The notes: generated by a model from the letters alone, not told the origin. Counted from the stretch's first letter, positions 45,047 to 57,784 are shown. The stretch: DNA of 64,000 bases from Pseudofabraea citricarpa (GCA_029641185.1 JAPWGK010000034.1:124001-188000), one strand, 5' to 3'. Numbers and translations: made by a program.

Positions 45047-46627
45047 AATGTTGTCTGGAAATAGGAGCCATATCTTGTCTCGAGCTCGCTTAATAATACG
45101 CGAGCACGCACGGTACGACGAAGAAAAACAACTTCTCAGAAAGCGCCAAGGCCTGGCTGGCTGGCTGGTAGCTTTGTCTAGCAGAAGAATGAGAATGGCA
45201 TAGCGATGAAAGTGTGCGAGAAGCTGGGCCCGGGTTTGACGTCCTTTGACATCGTAATTATAACCACAGTGACCATGTTACCGCTCGCCCGAAAAGTCGT
45301 TACGTTGCAATGTCCTCCAGAACGGCAGGGGTTTCCTTTGATGTTTGCAGGCGTTCGAAAAGCCGACGACAAGACATGCAAATCAGGCAAAGAAAGCAAT
45401 GTGCCTGTGGTGATGGTGCAGAGCCCAGTTGTATTCTGGATGGAATTGGTCGCCGACAATCGCACGTAACCACCAACTGGCAGGAGTTGTTTGTTGCTTG
45501 TGTGGGTGGGTTTTTTCTGTATTGAGAAGGAGAAGAAGAACTAGTGAGATAGGGGGAAAAGAAATGAATGAATGAATTGCGCAGGATGTGTGGGCGCTGG
45601 TGTCATGAAATGTGATGGCAGGGAGGGGGAAAAATTAGGTGCATGAATGGATGATTTGAGAAGAGAGGAAAGAAAGAAGCAAAGAAAAAAAAGAAGCCAA
45701 GAAAGGCTCGAGGTGAATGTATTCAAGACATATATAAAAACCAAACTCTTCAATCTGAAGTTGGTACACCGAAGATAATTTTCTCTTTCACCTGGGTGGG
45801 ATTCTCAGCCCTTATATAGCCTGAGCAGGGTATGTGTGTATGAGTTTGAGTTTAGCTAATTGATAACCTAATCAGCTCGGGCAGTGTCACAACCCCCCAC
45901 GGTATCAAACTACTTCAGCATTCTTGTTGAAGGACGTTTGTTCTGATGTAATATATTTTACAAATAAAACCTCAAAGGATCAAACTTTATATCCTTCCCA
46001 CATGATAGATACTCTATCTGTTTCCACTCAAGAATACCAAACACATGGTTTCCTTCAAGGATACCAAAGACTGGCTCTAGCTTGCAAACGTCAAGTCAAC
46101 GAATGTTACTACTATGCGTTTTAAAGTTGATACCGGCGCGGCAAATAAATATCCCGTTAATTGTAATTATTAACAGAAAACCCGCTAGCAACAGAACAGA
46201 TTTCCTTGTCAAATCATTCCTTGCAATAGTAGGTTATCAAACAAGTACGCTCGGCAGCCGCAAATAAATTAACCCGGAAAAACCACTCAGGCGATGTAGA
46301 GAAAACACGCCAAGGAGGAAAAGAAGGGAAAGCAAAGGGCAACAAACTTCGAGTTGAAGTTTGGGGAACTTTCCAGAGATGCTAGAAATGACGTCTTTTG
46401 ATATTCATAGCTAACCTCAGTAACCTAACTCCAAATCCATGCCACCAGCGCCACGCAAGCAAGCCCGTACATACAAACATCAATCATGAATCAATCATCC
46501 GTCATCCCTACCTCTATCCGGCCCGTCAACATAGTAATCTGAGATGCAAGCAAGAGCCAGCGCAATCAGATGAAGCGCCTCCTTCATCTACCACATTCCA
46601 GTCAGCACATAGTCATCGCACTTCCTT
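45047..46627. other. intergenic region
   Basis: Apart from the possible upstream continuation of the hypothetical reverse-strand gene (to about 45277), no gene is supported. An A/G-rich patch at 45655-45705 and AT-rich sequence around 45890-46270 precede the 3' end of MRE11. Confidence 0.45.
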
Positions 46628-48773
46628 TCACCTCCTCCTCGAGCTCGTCATCATTGGTTCAAAGGCATCGTCGTCATCCGAAATCTCATCATCACTCAAC
46701 TCCACCTGCTCCTTCTTTGCTTTCGGAGCCTGCGAGAAACTCAATTGAGTCTGTCGACCTCTCGTGGCAGCAGCTCGCTTGGGTTGAGCCTTCGGGGGAG
46801 GCGGATCGTCATCTTCAAGCATGATCAGATCATCATCTTCATCCCCAATAGGAGTAGCTGCCTTCTTCCGTCCTCTGGCAGGTGCTTTCTTAGCCGGTGC
46901 TGCTTTGGCTTTCGCCGGGGCTTTCTTGGCCGGTGCTCTCTTAGCTGCGGGTTTCTTCGCTGGGGCTGTGGTGGACATCATTGATTCATTATCACTGTCT
47001 TCTCCTCCTTCCCGAATCAAAGCCGCTGGTTGGTCTTCCCATTGTCCATCGAGATCCGAGTCCCAGTTTGTTGGGCGTGGATGATATGAACCCTTCTTGG
47101 TTCTCTTGAGTGTGCCGTCCCGGAACTGTTCCTCCAACTTGGCCTTATGCCGCTCCATCGCACTGCTAAGCTCTTCCTCGTCGTAATCATCCAGGCTGAG
47201 CATTTCCTTGACCTGTGCCGTCAGACTCACATCAACAAACGTTTCCATGGCATGTTTGTCATCCTTATCGACAAACTGAATCATGGCATCTCCAAACGGA
47301 GCCTGTGGAAGGATCTTCAATGACTGTGCAGTCAAGAACTCCTTGACAAGTCGATCAATCTTCAGACTGTCAATAGACATGGCAGCCAAGACCTCGTCTT
47401 CTGGTCTTTCTTTTTCTTCCTTTTCACCGTTTGATTTTCCTAATTTGTGTTAGTCAGATGCCATGAACAAGAGGGGCTAACTCACTTGATGCGCTGGTCT
47501 TTTTTCTATAAAAGACAACTACATCATTGACATTCGCCACCTTGTTGACGAATCGATTCGAGAAACGCTGAGGATTCTCGCAGTCATATCGTCCACCTTC
47601 AGGAGCCGTGTACTCGACCTTCAACCGAATCAATGGCAGAGGAATCTCCTCGGCTGGAATCTCTTCATCCTGAATTGCTAGCCACTCAGCCTTTGCTTCC
47701 TCTATCAACTTGTCAACGACCTTCACCAATTCTATGGTCACTTGCTGGCGGTTATCCTTCAATCTCGCAAGACTCTTGAATCGTTTATCCTCTGCAAGGA
47801 CCAGCTCTCTCGTCACAAAAGGTCTGACACTCTTTATCCGATGCTTCTCGACCTTGAATTCCTTACCCGTAACATTAAGAATTGCGACATGTTTTGCGAC
47901 AGCTTCCCCAGGTACTAACGACGTAGCCACTGACGAGCCAGGTTGCATGACATGAAAGAGCATCTCGGGGTTATACCTCGGATCAATCAGACATTCGTGC
48001 TCGTGGCCCCAAACGATCAAATCCATAAAGTCAGGCAGGAAATTCTCCGGGAGGTAACCCGTCTCATTATGGGCATGATGATTTTGGTGAACGGCCATCA
48101 GATTAAACCAATCCTTCTGCTGCGTTCCCGGCTTGTAGAACTTGACCTTGCCATCTCGAAAAGTTCGGAACAGTCGCTCATCCCGAACATTGCTCATGCC
48201 ATACAGCGCCAGCTTCGTCTGTCCTTTCTGTAGCAACACCGGCTTGATCTCGATATTATCTGATTCCGGGGTCCTGCCAAAATAATTCAGCAAGCCCGAA
48301 ACCTGCAGAAGGTCCAGGGAGCAGAAATGGCCATCGCCCGTGGGATCATCATGATTGCCATGGATTGAAAAGACCGGTATAGCCACGTTGATATCCGGGT
48401 CCTCGTAATTGACATGACTGAAAGCGCCCTGAAAGATGTCGTGGGCATCGCTGAGCATCTCGAGCTCGCACGGTTTCTCGCCTAGACAGTTGATCCGCAG
48501 GGAGCGCATGACTTGGAATAGCGATTTGCGCGACGGCTTGTTCTCGTGGAAGAGGTCCCCCGCGAGCAGGACCATGTCGACGTCTTGTTCTTTGGCTAGG
48601 CACATCACCTCGTCGAAACTCTGCCAGCTGTCGTCCTTCCGGATGGGATCTCGCTCTTCGTAGCCGACATGGCTGTCTGTCGCAACTAGGATCCGGATCG
48701 TATCTGCAGCTACAATTCCATGAGTGATCATTCCTCAAGAAGGTGAGGGGGAAGTACCAGTGAGGGCAGGCAT
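46628..48773 (-). CDS. MRE11: MRE11 double-strand-break repair nuclease
   Basis: Reverse-strand exons 48773-48758 (16 bases), 48709-47486 and 47439-46628 give 683 residues. The tiny first exon encodes MPALT and joins in phase to AADTIRILVATDSHVGYEE, the canonical start. Phosphodiesterase motifs are all present: VATDSHVGY, LLAGDLFHENKPS, SIHGNHDDPTGDG, VHQNHHAH and VWGHEHEC. The capping domain ends near FYRKK. The C-terminus has KKAPAK-type basic repeats, acidic patches and TRGRQTQLSFSQ, matching fungal MRE11 DNA-binding tails. MRE11 with RAD50 and NBS1/XRS2 senses and trims DNA ends and activates Tel1/ATM. Length and motifs are normal; nothing is missing. Confidence 0.95.
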
Positions 48774-49081
48774 CCTGACAGTCCGTCCACGGCCTGGAGA
48801 AGCTTTAATTTTCTGTAATATCTCCCCCCGCAGATTACAGCAGATATTTTCTTGAGTAAAACACGGTACCGAGAGGAGGACTGCGAGAGATGGGGGAGAT
48901 ATCGCGTGCTTCTCGAATGTAGAGTGGTTCTGCTGCCTTCAGAATTCGGGGAGACGCGATTCTCGCTAGCGCGACGGAAGCCGAAGCCAGACCCCTGTCC
49001 GGATTTTCATATGGAGCTGTGACAAGAGACAGACATTATTTGCGACAGACGACAACTCCCAGTACAGCAGCCATCATCACC
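48774..49081. promoter_or_regulatory. shared divergent promoter of MRE11 and the mitochondrial uS19 gene
   Basis: 308 bases separate the two start codons. The stretch contains both 5' leaders and core promoters; no TATA box or specific site was singled out. Confidence 0.6.
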
Positions 49082-49615
49082 ATGCTTCCCACCGCACGAC
49101 TTCTCTCACGTTCCGTCTGGAAAGGTACCGATTCTTCTCTTCGCCACTCAATTCCCGTGTCTTTACTACTCAATTCCTCTCTCTTCATCGGAGGTCCTTG
49201 CTAACATACCACCGCGCGAACAGGACCCAACATCGTCCCGTAAGCCCTCAAACTCACGGCACATCCTCTGCTCTCTAACGCACCATACCACAGTCTCCCG
49301 ATCGTCAAAGTTGCCTACGGCGAGAAGCAGAAGCCGATCCGGACACAGGCGCGGTCGGCGACGATCCTACCGAACTTTGTCGGGCTGAAGTTCCAGGTGC
49401 ACGACGGCAAGAATTATCAGGATGTGACGATTACGGAGGACATGGTCGGGCACAAGTTGGGAGAGTTTGCCGCGTAAGTTTTTTTTTGGTTTTTGGTTTT
49501 GGTTTTGGTTTTGGTTTTGGTTTTGGCCAGCGAGGAGATGAGGTGCTGATTTGTGGCCTTGGATGTGTACAGGACCCGGAGACGATTCACGTATAAGCTG
49601 AGCAAGAATAAGTGA
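49082..49615 (+). CDS. RSM19: mitochondrial small-subunit ribosomal protein uS19m (Rsm19)
   Basis: Four short exons, 49082-49124, 49224-49239, 49294-49473 and 49573-49615, give 93 residues. The splice sites and phases all agree. Text: [60 protein letters not shown], then [19 protein letters not shown] and the basic end [23 protein letters not shown] and [11 protein letters not shown] are the hallmark uS19 signatures. It sits in the head of the small mitoribosomal subunit. The basic, Ser/Arg-rich start serves as mitochondrial targeting. Intron 3 (49474-49572) carries a (GGTTTT)n run. The 16-base second exon is unusually small and easily missed by automatic prediction. Confidence 0.93.
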
Positions 49616-49829
49616 GGCTGGAAAATGAATTGGGTTGGATTTGGAACTCGCATTTTGGGAGGGCGTTTTCTGGGAGCGTCTGTTCTTACTATACTGTACT
49701 CTGCTGTGTCTGTAGAGAGATTATGTACGCTGTTCGTGGGTGAAGGGAATGTACAAAGTATGAAATTCTACATCCGAGTGTATGTTTTTCTCCGATTCTG
49801 GGGGAGTGTGTCAGTCCGAATCTATGACC

Positions 49830-50730
49830 AAGAGAGAAAAGGCATTGGAATACTTTATAGACTTAATCAAGAGAGAAGACGAAGTACCAGAATACTCTCC
49901 AAATCTAGAGCTAAGAGTTAAGTACTGTTTCTCACAGGGGTATGAATAATCTAAGAATTCCTCCTAATCTCAAGGGGTATCAGTATAACGTTAGTTCGTT
50001 GTCGACACTGAGGCAACGAAGGTCGGAATATTCCCCAAATCTCTAACGAGGAGAATAGAATAACCTATAAACTTAATCAAGAGAGAAGACTAAGTATTAG
50101 AATACTCTCTAAATCTAGAGCCAAGAGTATAAGTACCTCTCCTCGCAGGAGTATAATTATTCTGAGAATTCCTCCCGATTTGAAAGGTTAGTGTAACGTC
50201 AGTTCGTCATCGACTGTGGGGGGGGAATGATAGTATTCTAATTCTACAACTAAGACAGAAGACGAAGTAGACGAAGTATCAGAATATTCTCTAAATCCCT
50301 AACCAAGAAGAGAGGCTTCCAGCACAATGACCAGCAGAATGACTTTCCTCGCAGGGGTATGAATAATCTGGGAGTCCCTCACGATTCTAAGTACACTGTC
50401 AACTCAAGGGAAGCAGATATCAGAACGCTTTTCAAACCTCTAACGAAGAGAGGAGATACATCAGAATCCGTTCACCCTACAAACAAAAGGAAGCAAGACC
50501 AAATCCCAGAATCTTCTTTAGATCTCCCTCCGACGAAGAGAAAAGACAGATAATCAGAAATACCTTCTCAGCTAATAACCAAGACACGAAGACGAGGTAT
50601 TCAAACACCCTTTGAATCTGAAGCTCATAGCGTAAATGCTTTTCCTCGCGAGGATATGAACAACCTGCGGATCTCTCTCGGTCTTGAAGGGTGGTGGGAT
50701 AACCTTAGTCTGTCATCGACTTGAGGGAGG
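49830..50730 (+). repeat. diverged tandem array with a period of about 210 bp
   Basis: The 20-mer acttaatcaagagagaagac occurs at 49861 and again exactly 210 bases later at 50071. The text aatactctc-aaatctagag follows each at the same offset (49891, 50101). The marker CTCRCAGGRGTATRA recurs at about 49930, 50145, 50348 and, weaker, 50643. A GT-AACGT-AGTTCGT-RTCGAC block recurs at about 49985 and 50192 and, degenerate, at 50704. Four or so units are visible, the later ones more decayed. No coding region is supported; a 64-codon frame at 50359-50553 is part of the array. Confidence 0.75.
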
Positions 50731-50899
50731 TGGACATGTACGAGAATTCCAGATGCTACTTGCTTGAAAGTTGATATCGCTAGAAGCTTAAGGATAACCT
50801 GACGAATAACTCGGATGCGTCTAATATTACACAAGTACGTAGGTATATAGATAGCCGTTTTCAGATCTACCAAGTAGCGGACCTTGATAACATCAAACC

Positions 50900-51998
50900 C
50901 CTCTCTAATTCTTACTTGCCTACCCGCGAGAGAGAGAGAGAGAGAGAGAGAGCGACGAGACGCATCCCAACCCTTTCCAAGTTCTTAGTATAAAACAAGA
51001 AGTTCTAACCCGCCCTTCTCTCCTCGGCGGGGTGTGATAACTTGACGTAACCCCGTTCCAATCCGAAAGCAAAGCCAAGTCTCAAGCCTAGTAAACTCTT
51101 CCTTTTTTTTTTCCCTTTTTTTTTTTTTTCCTCTTTCCGAAGAGAAAGGCCCCCTCCCTTGTTCGCGTAGCTACTACCGGATAGAAACTTAACCTGATCC
51201 AACCCCTAAGAGAGCGAAGCAAGCTAGATCTTGTCGCGGCGAAGAAGAAGAAGAAGAAGAAGAAGAAGAAGAAGAAGAAGAAGAAAGCGTGTCTTGTAAA
51301 AGTCAGTCAGGTATCTATACAACCCATCACCAAATGTACCTCTCTCCTATGAAGAGCCACGCCGGACTCCCTCGCTCCCTCTCTCCCTCCCTCCCCTCCC
51401 TCACACATAAAACCTCCTAACCTTCTAACCTCACTCCCTATACTCTTTCGCAAGTACCAACTTTTCCAGAGGTACCTAGCTACTTAAAAAAAGAAGAAGA
51501 AAAAAAAAGAAAGAAAAGAAAAAGAAAAGAAAAGAAGATGAGGTTTCAATATCGGGAATTTATACCTATATCTATAGCCACATCAACGTTCATAGCTTAA
51601 CACCTACCTACCTACCTACCTTAGGTACTTACTTACCAATCACTAGGTAGTTACCACACCTGAGGTAGGCGAAACCTCTTCCCTCTCACCTCCCTCTAGA
51701 CTTTCTTCTCCACCTCCCCTTGTATCAATTCCATCCCACTCAAAAGACCTGTCAGAAGTCCGAATCCCCAAGTCGACAAAACCACACGTACATCTCGCTG
51801 CGGCATATCACATCACATCACATGACAGGACATCAAGACCACGAGCCAAAGACTCTCCTTCAATCATGAAATCATATATATAGAAATTTTCTCGCCCATC
51901 CCCAGACAGATAAATACAAGAGAACCCCCAAACCCCAAAGCCCCTTCGCCCAATTTAAGTACATACAGCCAAACCCCACCACCAAAAAAAAAAAAAAT
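50900..51998. repeat. microsatellite-rich intergenic DNA
   Basis: Holds a GA tract (about 50930-50953), T-runs (51101-51130), a perfect (GAA)15 at 51241-51285, CCTC-rich sequence (51367-51405), an A/AAG tract (51485-51537), an ACCT-repeat (51602-51620) and CACATCACAT/GACA repeats (51807-51832). It is 3' to the alcohol dehydrogenase gene. No gene seen. Confidence 0.8.
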
Positions 51999-53482
51999 CT
52001 ACTTGGAGGTGTCGACGACGAAGCGGCCAGCGATCTTGCCCTCGTGCATGAGATCGTAGACGTCCTGGAGCTTGCTGAGCCCGATGCTCTTGTAGGGGGC
52101 GTTGATGAGGCCGCGGCGGAAGAACTCGATGGCCTCGGCCGAGTCGCGACGGTTGCCGACGTACGAGCCCTTGATCTGGATCATCTTGATGACCGACTCG
52201 AAGACGGGCGCCTTCATGAAGGCGCCGGCGGGGAGGCCGATCATGACGACGGAGCCGCGGGGGCGGACGTACTGGAGGGGTGTGTTAGCATTTATGCTTT
52301 CTCTTTTTGTCTTCTCATATCATTCTGCCTTCTTCTGCTTCTCCTGCTTCTTCTTCTCCTTCTTCTCCTTCTTCTCTCACTCCTCATTTCATTCTTCACC
52401 ACCACCACCACCACCACCACCAAAGAAACAAAACAAAAAAAAAAAACGTACCTCAGCTGCTTGTTGGAAGGGCTTCTCGTTCGCCGCTACGAGGATCACG
52501 GCATGCGGACCCAAGCCGTCAGACGTGGCGGCCTTGACATCGTTGACGAGGTTCTTGCTGGTCAAGAAATCGACATAGTGCTGAGCGCCGAGCTTGGTAG
52601 TCATCTCGCGCTTCTCGTCGCCGCCATCGATGGCGATGATCTCGAGGCCCATGGCCTTCGCGTACTGGCAAGCGAGCGAGCCCAAGCCGCCACCCGCCCC
52701 GACGATAGCGACCGACTGGCCGGGGCGCACGCCAGACTCCTTGAGGCCCTTGTACACCGTGATGCCGGCGCAGAGCACGGGGGCGATGGCCTCCAGGTCG
52801 CACTCCTTGGGGATGCGGGCCACGTGGGCGGCCTTCGCGATGCAGTACTGCTGGAAGGTGCCGTCGACCGTGTAGCCCGACAGCTGGGCCTTCTCGCACA
52901 GCGGCTCGTCGGCCTGCTGGCAGAAGCTGCACTGCAGGCACGTGCCGTTGATCCACTTGACGCCCGCGTAATCGCCGATCTGGATGTCTTCGACCAGCGA
53001 CCCGAGCGCGACGACGACGCCGGCCCCCTCGTGTCCGCCGACTAAGGGCAGCTTCACGTCCAGCGGCCAGTCACCGTTCACCGCGTGCAGGTCCGTATGG
53101 CACACGCCCGAGAACTTGATGTTGATGAGCACCTCGTCGGGCCCGGGCTGCTGGACGGGGATCTTCTTGAACACGAGTGCTGGAGCGGGAGTGAGTTAGT
53201 CAATTGGCCTTTTGTCTGCTGGTTGAGAGGCTCTTTCTTACGCGTTCCGGTCTTCTCGAGCACCTGAGCCCATTGCTCGGTTGGGATATCTTGAGCCATT
53301 CTGATTCCGTGGATGGATCTGGAGATGATGGGTGTGAATTTGTTGTTGTTGTTGTTGCTGTTGCTGCTGATGTTGCTTGCGCGGTGCAGTTGCGAGATGA
53401 TGTTCTTGGTGAAGAAGGAGGAAGAAGAAGTTCTCTGGAGCTGAGAGGGGAGAGAGCGAGAAGCACGACAGAGCGAGTACAT
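51999..53482 (-). CDS. zinc alcohol dehydrogenase with a mitochondrial-type presequence
   Basis: Reverse exons 53482-53242, 53179-52452 and 52271-51999 give 413 residues. The catalytic zinc region is [16 protein letters not shown] and [10 protein letters not shown]. The structural zinc Cys set is [15 protein letters not shown], and the NAD-binding loop is [19 protein letters not shown]. The C-terminus [18 protein letters not shown] and [20 protein letters not shown] is typical of fungal ADH1-like enzymes that interconvert ethanol and acetaldehyde. The first ~60 residues are Ser/Arg-rich and lack acids, include an Asn run and end [12 protein letters not shown], i.e. a mitochondrial import signal. 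Met62 would start a cytosolic form. The 180-bp second intron is made of CT-type and CCACCA repeats. Confidence 0.92.
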
Positions 53483-56115
53483 GGTCAACTTATAGGGTTG
53501 AGAGGCGATGAGCAGTCAGTGGTGAGTGAGTGGTGAGCAATGAGCGACGAGCAGGAGACTTCCAATTGAACTACCAAATGTAACCCCACTTGCAGCTCTG
53601 GAAGGTCCAAGGGAGGCTTAGCCTCATGTCGAGTCTCATCATTCTTCTCTTCCCTTCGGCCAAACGCTTGGGGGGAGAGAGTGTAAATCAGGGCCGACGC
53701 GTTATGGACCCGGTTGAATGGCGGCTTGGGGCGCCAGCCGCTGTCGAGGGATGAGGGTTGAGGTACGAGAGAGAGAGTAGAGATGGGCTTCTGCATCTGC
53801 ATCTCCATCTAAGTGGCGTGTCAATAGCTTTTTTCTTTGTGTGTCTTCTAATCTGATCAAGGCTTGTCTGGTTCCGTGAATCAGCCATAGTTGGCAGTTG
53901 GCAGTGGGCTGTCGCTATTGTCCGCTGACGGACACGGATCGCGTAGTTTGTACCCGTCTGTGAACAGCACAGCACAGCACAGCACAGCTTCTCATTAGAG
54001 CCCATTCCGCATATCGTCGCTACGGTATCAACACCATGCAACACAGAATCAACAAAACACAACCCCTCTTCTCCTCTTGAGCGGGAGCGAGTCAGTCAAG
54101 GCCAGGCAATGAATGACTACCTATGCATGCTAAAACATTAGTCTGCTTGTGGGGAAAGCTGGGAAGCTGTCAACTGAGAAGAGAGAGAGACAAGGAGAAG
54201 CGGGGTACATCCAGGACCCCTCCTTGTCAGAACTTGGAGTTGAGGAGGGAGACAATGCATGCACTACTGTATGTCCTAACGAGCAATGCAATGCATACTG
54301 TACCCTCCTGTACCATGCAATAATGCAGCGCAAGACAGAAACGGTACAAAAGAAACCCGTTTCAAAAAAGGAGAAACAAAACAACCTTTCATCCGAAGCC
54401 GAGCCAGAAGAGGTATCCGGGCGACCGCGAGGAAGATCCATACCTACGTCGATACCTCGAACCACGAACCACCCACTCGTCACGCCTACGCCTACGCCTC
54501 GCTTTCGGCCGGACCGGGTTATGCGATCGATCAGCTGATTTTTAGTTGGCCTCTCTCTCTGTCTTCCCGTTCCTTTCTGCCCTCACGCCATTCTTTCTTT
54601 TCTTCTATTTGGGAGGGGACTTGCCGCCCGCTCTGCCTGTTCCTTTGTTGCGGCTTACGGAGACGGGGGGATGGGTTATGACGACGTGGGATGGAAAGTG
54701 GTGTGATGTTTTTTTTCTTCTTTTTTTTTTTCGTTTCCCATCTCCATCCTTCCTGGTGTCCTTAAGCGACCGACCGATGAGCGAGGGGAGGGGAGAGGGG
54801 AGGGACGAGAAAAGAGGTAGAGCGGCGACGAGGCGGCTAGGCTGGAAGGGGAAACCCGGCTGGACAGCGTAGCCCTGAGCCCCGACTGAGCCTGAGTTTG
54901 ATTCAACGTCAGTCAGTCGGTCAGCGATGAGGGATCGATCGGCTGTCGCTGTCGCTGTCGCTGTCGCTGTCGACGAAGAAGAGCTGACGTCGTCGTGAAG
55001 ATATACTTTTTTCTTTCTTCTTTCCCTTTCTTCCTCCCTCCCTCGAGGGGATGGAGAAACACGTGCAACGTGAAAAAACCAAAAAAACCCCAAAAAAATA
55101 AAAAAAGAAGAGAAGAGAGGTCTCAGGTATCGTGTGTGAGCGAGCCAGAACGGAAATCACTCCTCGACCGCTCGACCAAAAGAAAAAGGGGGGGATCTTC
55201 TATCCAGAGAGAAACATAAACACAAACACAAACACAGGCAAAAACAAAAACAAAAAAAAAAAAGAGAGGGAGTGATCCAGTCCACTTTATATACATAACC
55301 CCCCATCCCCCCCTATCCCCCCATCCCCACCAACTCAAACCCCAAACCCCCTCGACTCGACTGGACTGGATAGAGACTCTAATCCACAATCCACATGCTC
55401 ACTCGAGAGTCAGGACGGTGAAAAAAGATCGTATGATATTCATATGGCAGATAAGTGAAGAAAATCACCTCACCTCACCTCGCATCGCCTCAGATACCGG
55501 CAGCAGCAGCACCCTCCTGTCTGCATATAGCTGCTGCTGCTGCCAGCTAGCTATGTGGGTCGGTCGAGAGCATGGCAGGCAAGTCCAAGTTCACACATCT
55601 CCCTCTCTTCTCCCTCCTAAGGTATAAACATCTTACATCTTACATCTTACATCTTACATCTTACATCAGCGAATGAGTAGATGAGTAGATGAGTAGATGA
55701 GTAGGTGAGTGAGGGTGCTCTATATACAAAGACGCCACGAGCCATCACGGCAAGACAATATCATAGCAGAGGGAAGAGGGAAGAGGGAAGAGGAAAAGTC
55801 CGGCTTGTGATCAATCCATTATTCCCTCACACGCACGCGCATATAAGCCTCAGCGGGAGGAGGCACATCACTGGCATCACCGACACCACGTACGATATTC
55901 AGTACGATATATGCATCGAATGCCGACGGGGCCCGCAGGAAACAGGACCCTGAAACGTGCATCACATGCAAGTGCAAGCAGATACAGATACTAGCCATTC
56001 AAATCCTCGCTGGTAGACCTTGATACATTCTTATTTTTATTCGCTTCGCTTTTGACTCCTGGAAGTTTCTACTGTATGATTCCCGCCTGCACCCTGCCTC
56101 TCAAGCTTTCCCACC
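53483..56115. other. long intergenic region
   Basis: 2.6 kb without a supported gene. Contains an (AGCAC)n patch (53967-53985), a GCATGCAATG-rich stretch near 54254-54330, a (GCTGTC)5 run at 54942-54972, A-rich/T-rich runs (54712-54732, 55076-55106, 55235-55263), CCCC-rich DNA at 55300-55350 and the heptamer/octamer repeats listed next. Overlapping long frames on both strands disagree and have no family features. Confidence 0.55.
55628..55712 (+). repeat. two adjacent short tandem repeats (CATCTTA)n and (GAGTAGAT)n
   Basis: CATCTTA repeats from about 55628 to 55668 and GAGTAGAT repeats from about 55674 to 55706, only a few bases apart. Both lie downstream of ARP3. Confidence 0.85.
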
Positions 56116-57784
56116 TCAAGAACCACCAGGCCCACCCAGTAACGCGAATCTTCGAACGATCGATGGTCCCACCTCGTCATATTCTATTTTTGGCAATCAG
56201 AAAAGTGAGCTTCCATTGGGAGATGTTAAACTTACCAGCCTTCGTGTGACAATAGCTACGGAATTCTGGCGTCTGTCCCAAGAGACTACCACCAAACCAT
56301 GGTCCGTGCCGTTGTCGCTTGTGCGAGATAACTTGCACATCTAAACCACCACTTCGTGCGGCACCTCCACTGCGGACCTCGCTTGCTCTGATTCTAGCAT
56401 CCACTAGGTGCTTGATGTCACGCTGTAACCGGCGACCAAAATCCTTGTACAGTGTGCTTCCTCCAGACAACACGATGTTCTTATAGAGACCTCTTCGGAC
56501 ATCAATAGGCGAAGATTGAATGACACCATCCACGACGGTTGGAAGAGGGGTTAGGAAATCTGAAGAGTAGATTTCAGGATTGAAGAAGATCTCAGGGGCA
56601 AGGAAACGTTCGTATCCAACATCCACAGTGACCTTTCGGCCACCAGGCTGAGTGATGTTGTGCTTGAGGAAACGGGTTGGGTCGCGGTCGAATCGAGAGA
56701 ACTCCTTGACGATGTCAGGGCAGACGTAACAATATTCCTCCTTGATCTCTCCTGCAGTTTTCAGTGATGAATCTGGCTCGCCTCGGTCTCGGAGAAGTGA
56801 CTGAACAAAGTATGTAATATCTCGACCTGCGATAGGAATAGACTTGATGGAAGAACCAATAACGTATCCTTCAGCAACTGGGATGACGTGGGTAACACCA
56901 TCTCCAGAGTCAATAACTGTTCCGGTCAAGGACCTGTCTGAAACCTTTGAAGATGTCCATGATGCTGCTAGCGCGAGTACGGCTTGAACTGCAATGTATA
57001 AACCAGCACAGTTGAAAGATTCGAACATGATCTCAGCGGTATTCTCGCGATTCTCGGGTGGGTTGAGGGGCTAGGATAGGATGGATTAGTGGCCAGAACA
57101 AGCTCAGCACATGTCTGACTTACAGGTTCAGTCAGTAAGAAGTAATGGTCCTCTGGCTCCACACGTAGATACTTGAATATCGAGTTTGACCAGAAGCGTT
57201 CCATATGATCCTGCTCTTGTTAACTGGCCGGTCTCCCAAATATCTGCCTGTCGTGCTCACCCAGTTCTCAATCTGTCCGTGACGGATAGGATAGTGTATT
57301 CCATAACCTGCAATCATCAGCCTCGCACTCCTTTCCCTTCCAACACAACGCACCTGGTCCATTTGCAGCTGCAAGAGCCTCATCTCCAATGAAGAAATCC
57401 AAGTCTTCGGTGCCTCGTTTCATAGATAGATGCCCGCTTGGCCCAGCCCCTCCCGTCAGATAAGATGGCTTGTTTGCAACTCCCGGTCTTCCAGAGCCAG
57501 TTCCTCCACCACCCTGTCCTGCCTTGGTCGCGATCGCGGTAGGGAATACGAAGGACGGAGAGTCGTTGCCCGCAAAACCTGTGGCCGGTGCTTGATTAAT
57601 GCCTGCAGCAGGTAGCCCATAGAGTAGCAAGACTTACCCAGCTTTGAGAAGCCGGTTCCGCTGAATTCAGCAAGTCAGTATACCATAACAAGACTTGGGA
57701 GAGACCTCGCCGGCGAAGGGAGCTGCCTTGTGGGGAAACGGAAACGTACTTGTCCATGACAACGGCGGGGGTATTTTGAGCCAT
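56116..57784 (-). CDS. ARP3: actin-related protein 3, Arp2/3 complex subunit
   Basis: Seven reverse-strand exons, 57784-57750, 57660-57638, 57578-57354, 57307-57261, 57210-57124, 57070-56236 and 56183-56116, sum to exactly 439 residues. Signature text: [16 protein letters not shown] built across three exons, [101 protein letters not shown] and [20 protein letters not shown]. The last exon adds [20 protein letters not shown]. Nucleotide-binding phosphate loops and ARP3-specific blocks are present. ARP3 forms the pseudo-barbed end that seeds branched actin filaments for endocytosis. A Gly-rich insert ([17 protein letters not shown]) is in the region near residues 40-60. The 23-base second exon is notable. 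Confidence 0.95.

Noticed and set aside
45178..45525. Overlapping frames on both strands near 45.3 kb
   Set aside because: Neither starts with a convincing ATG nor shows a domain; at most part of a 5' extension of the reverse gene at 44402.
54123..55389. Several 60-160 codon frames between the alcohol dehydrogenase and ARP3
   Set aside because: Mutually overlapping, repeat-derived (GCTGTC, poly-A/T, C-runs) and without signatures.
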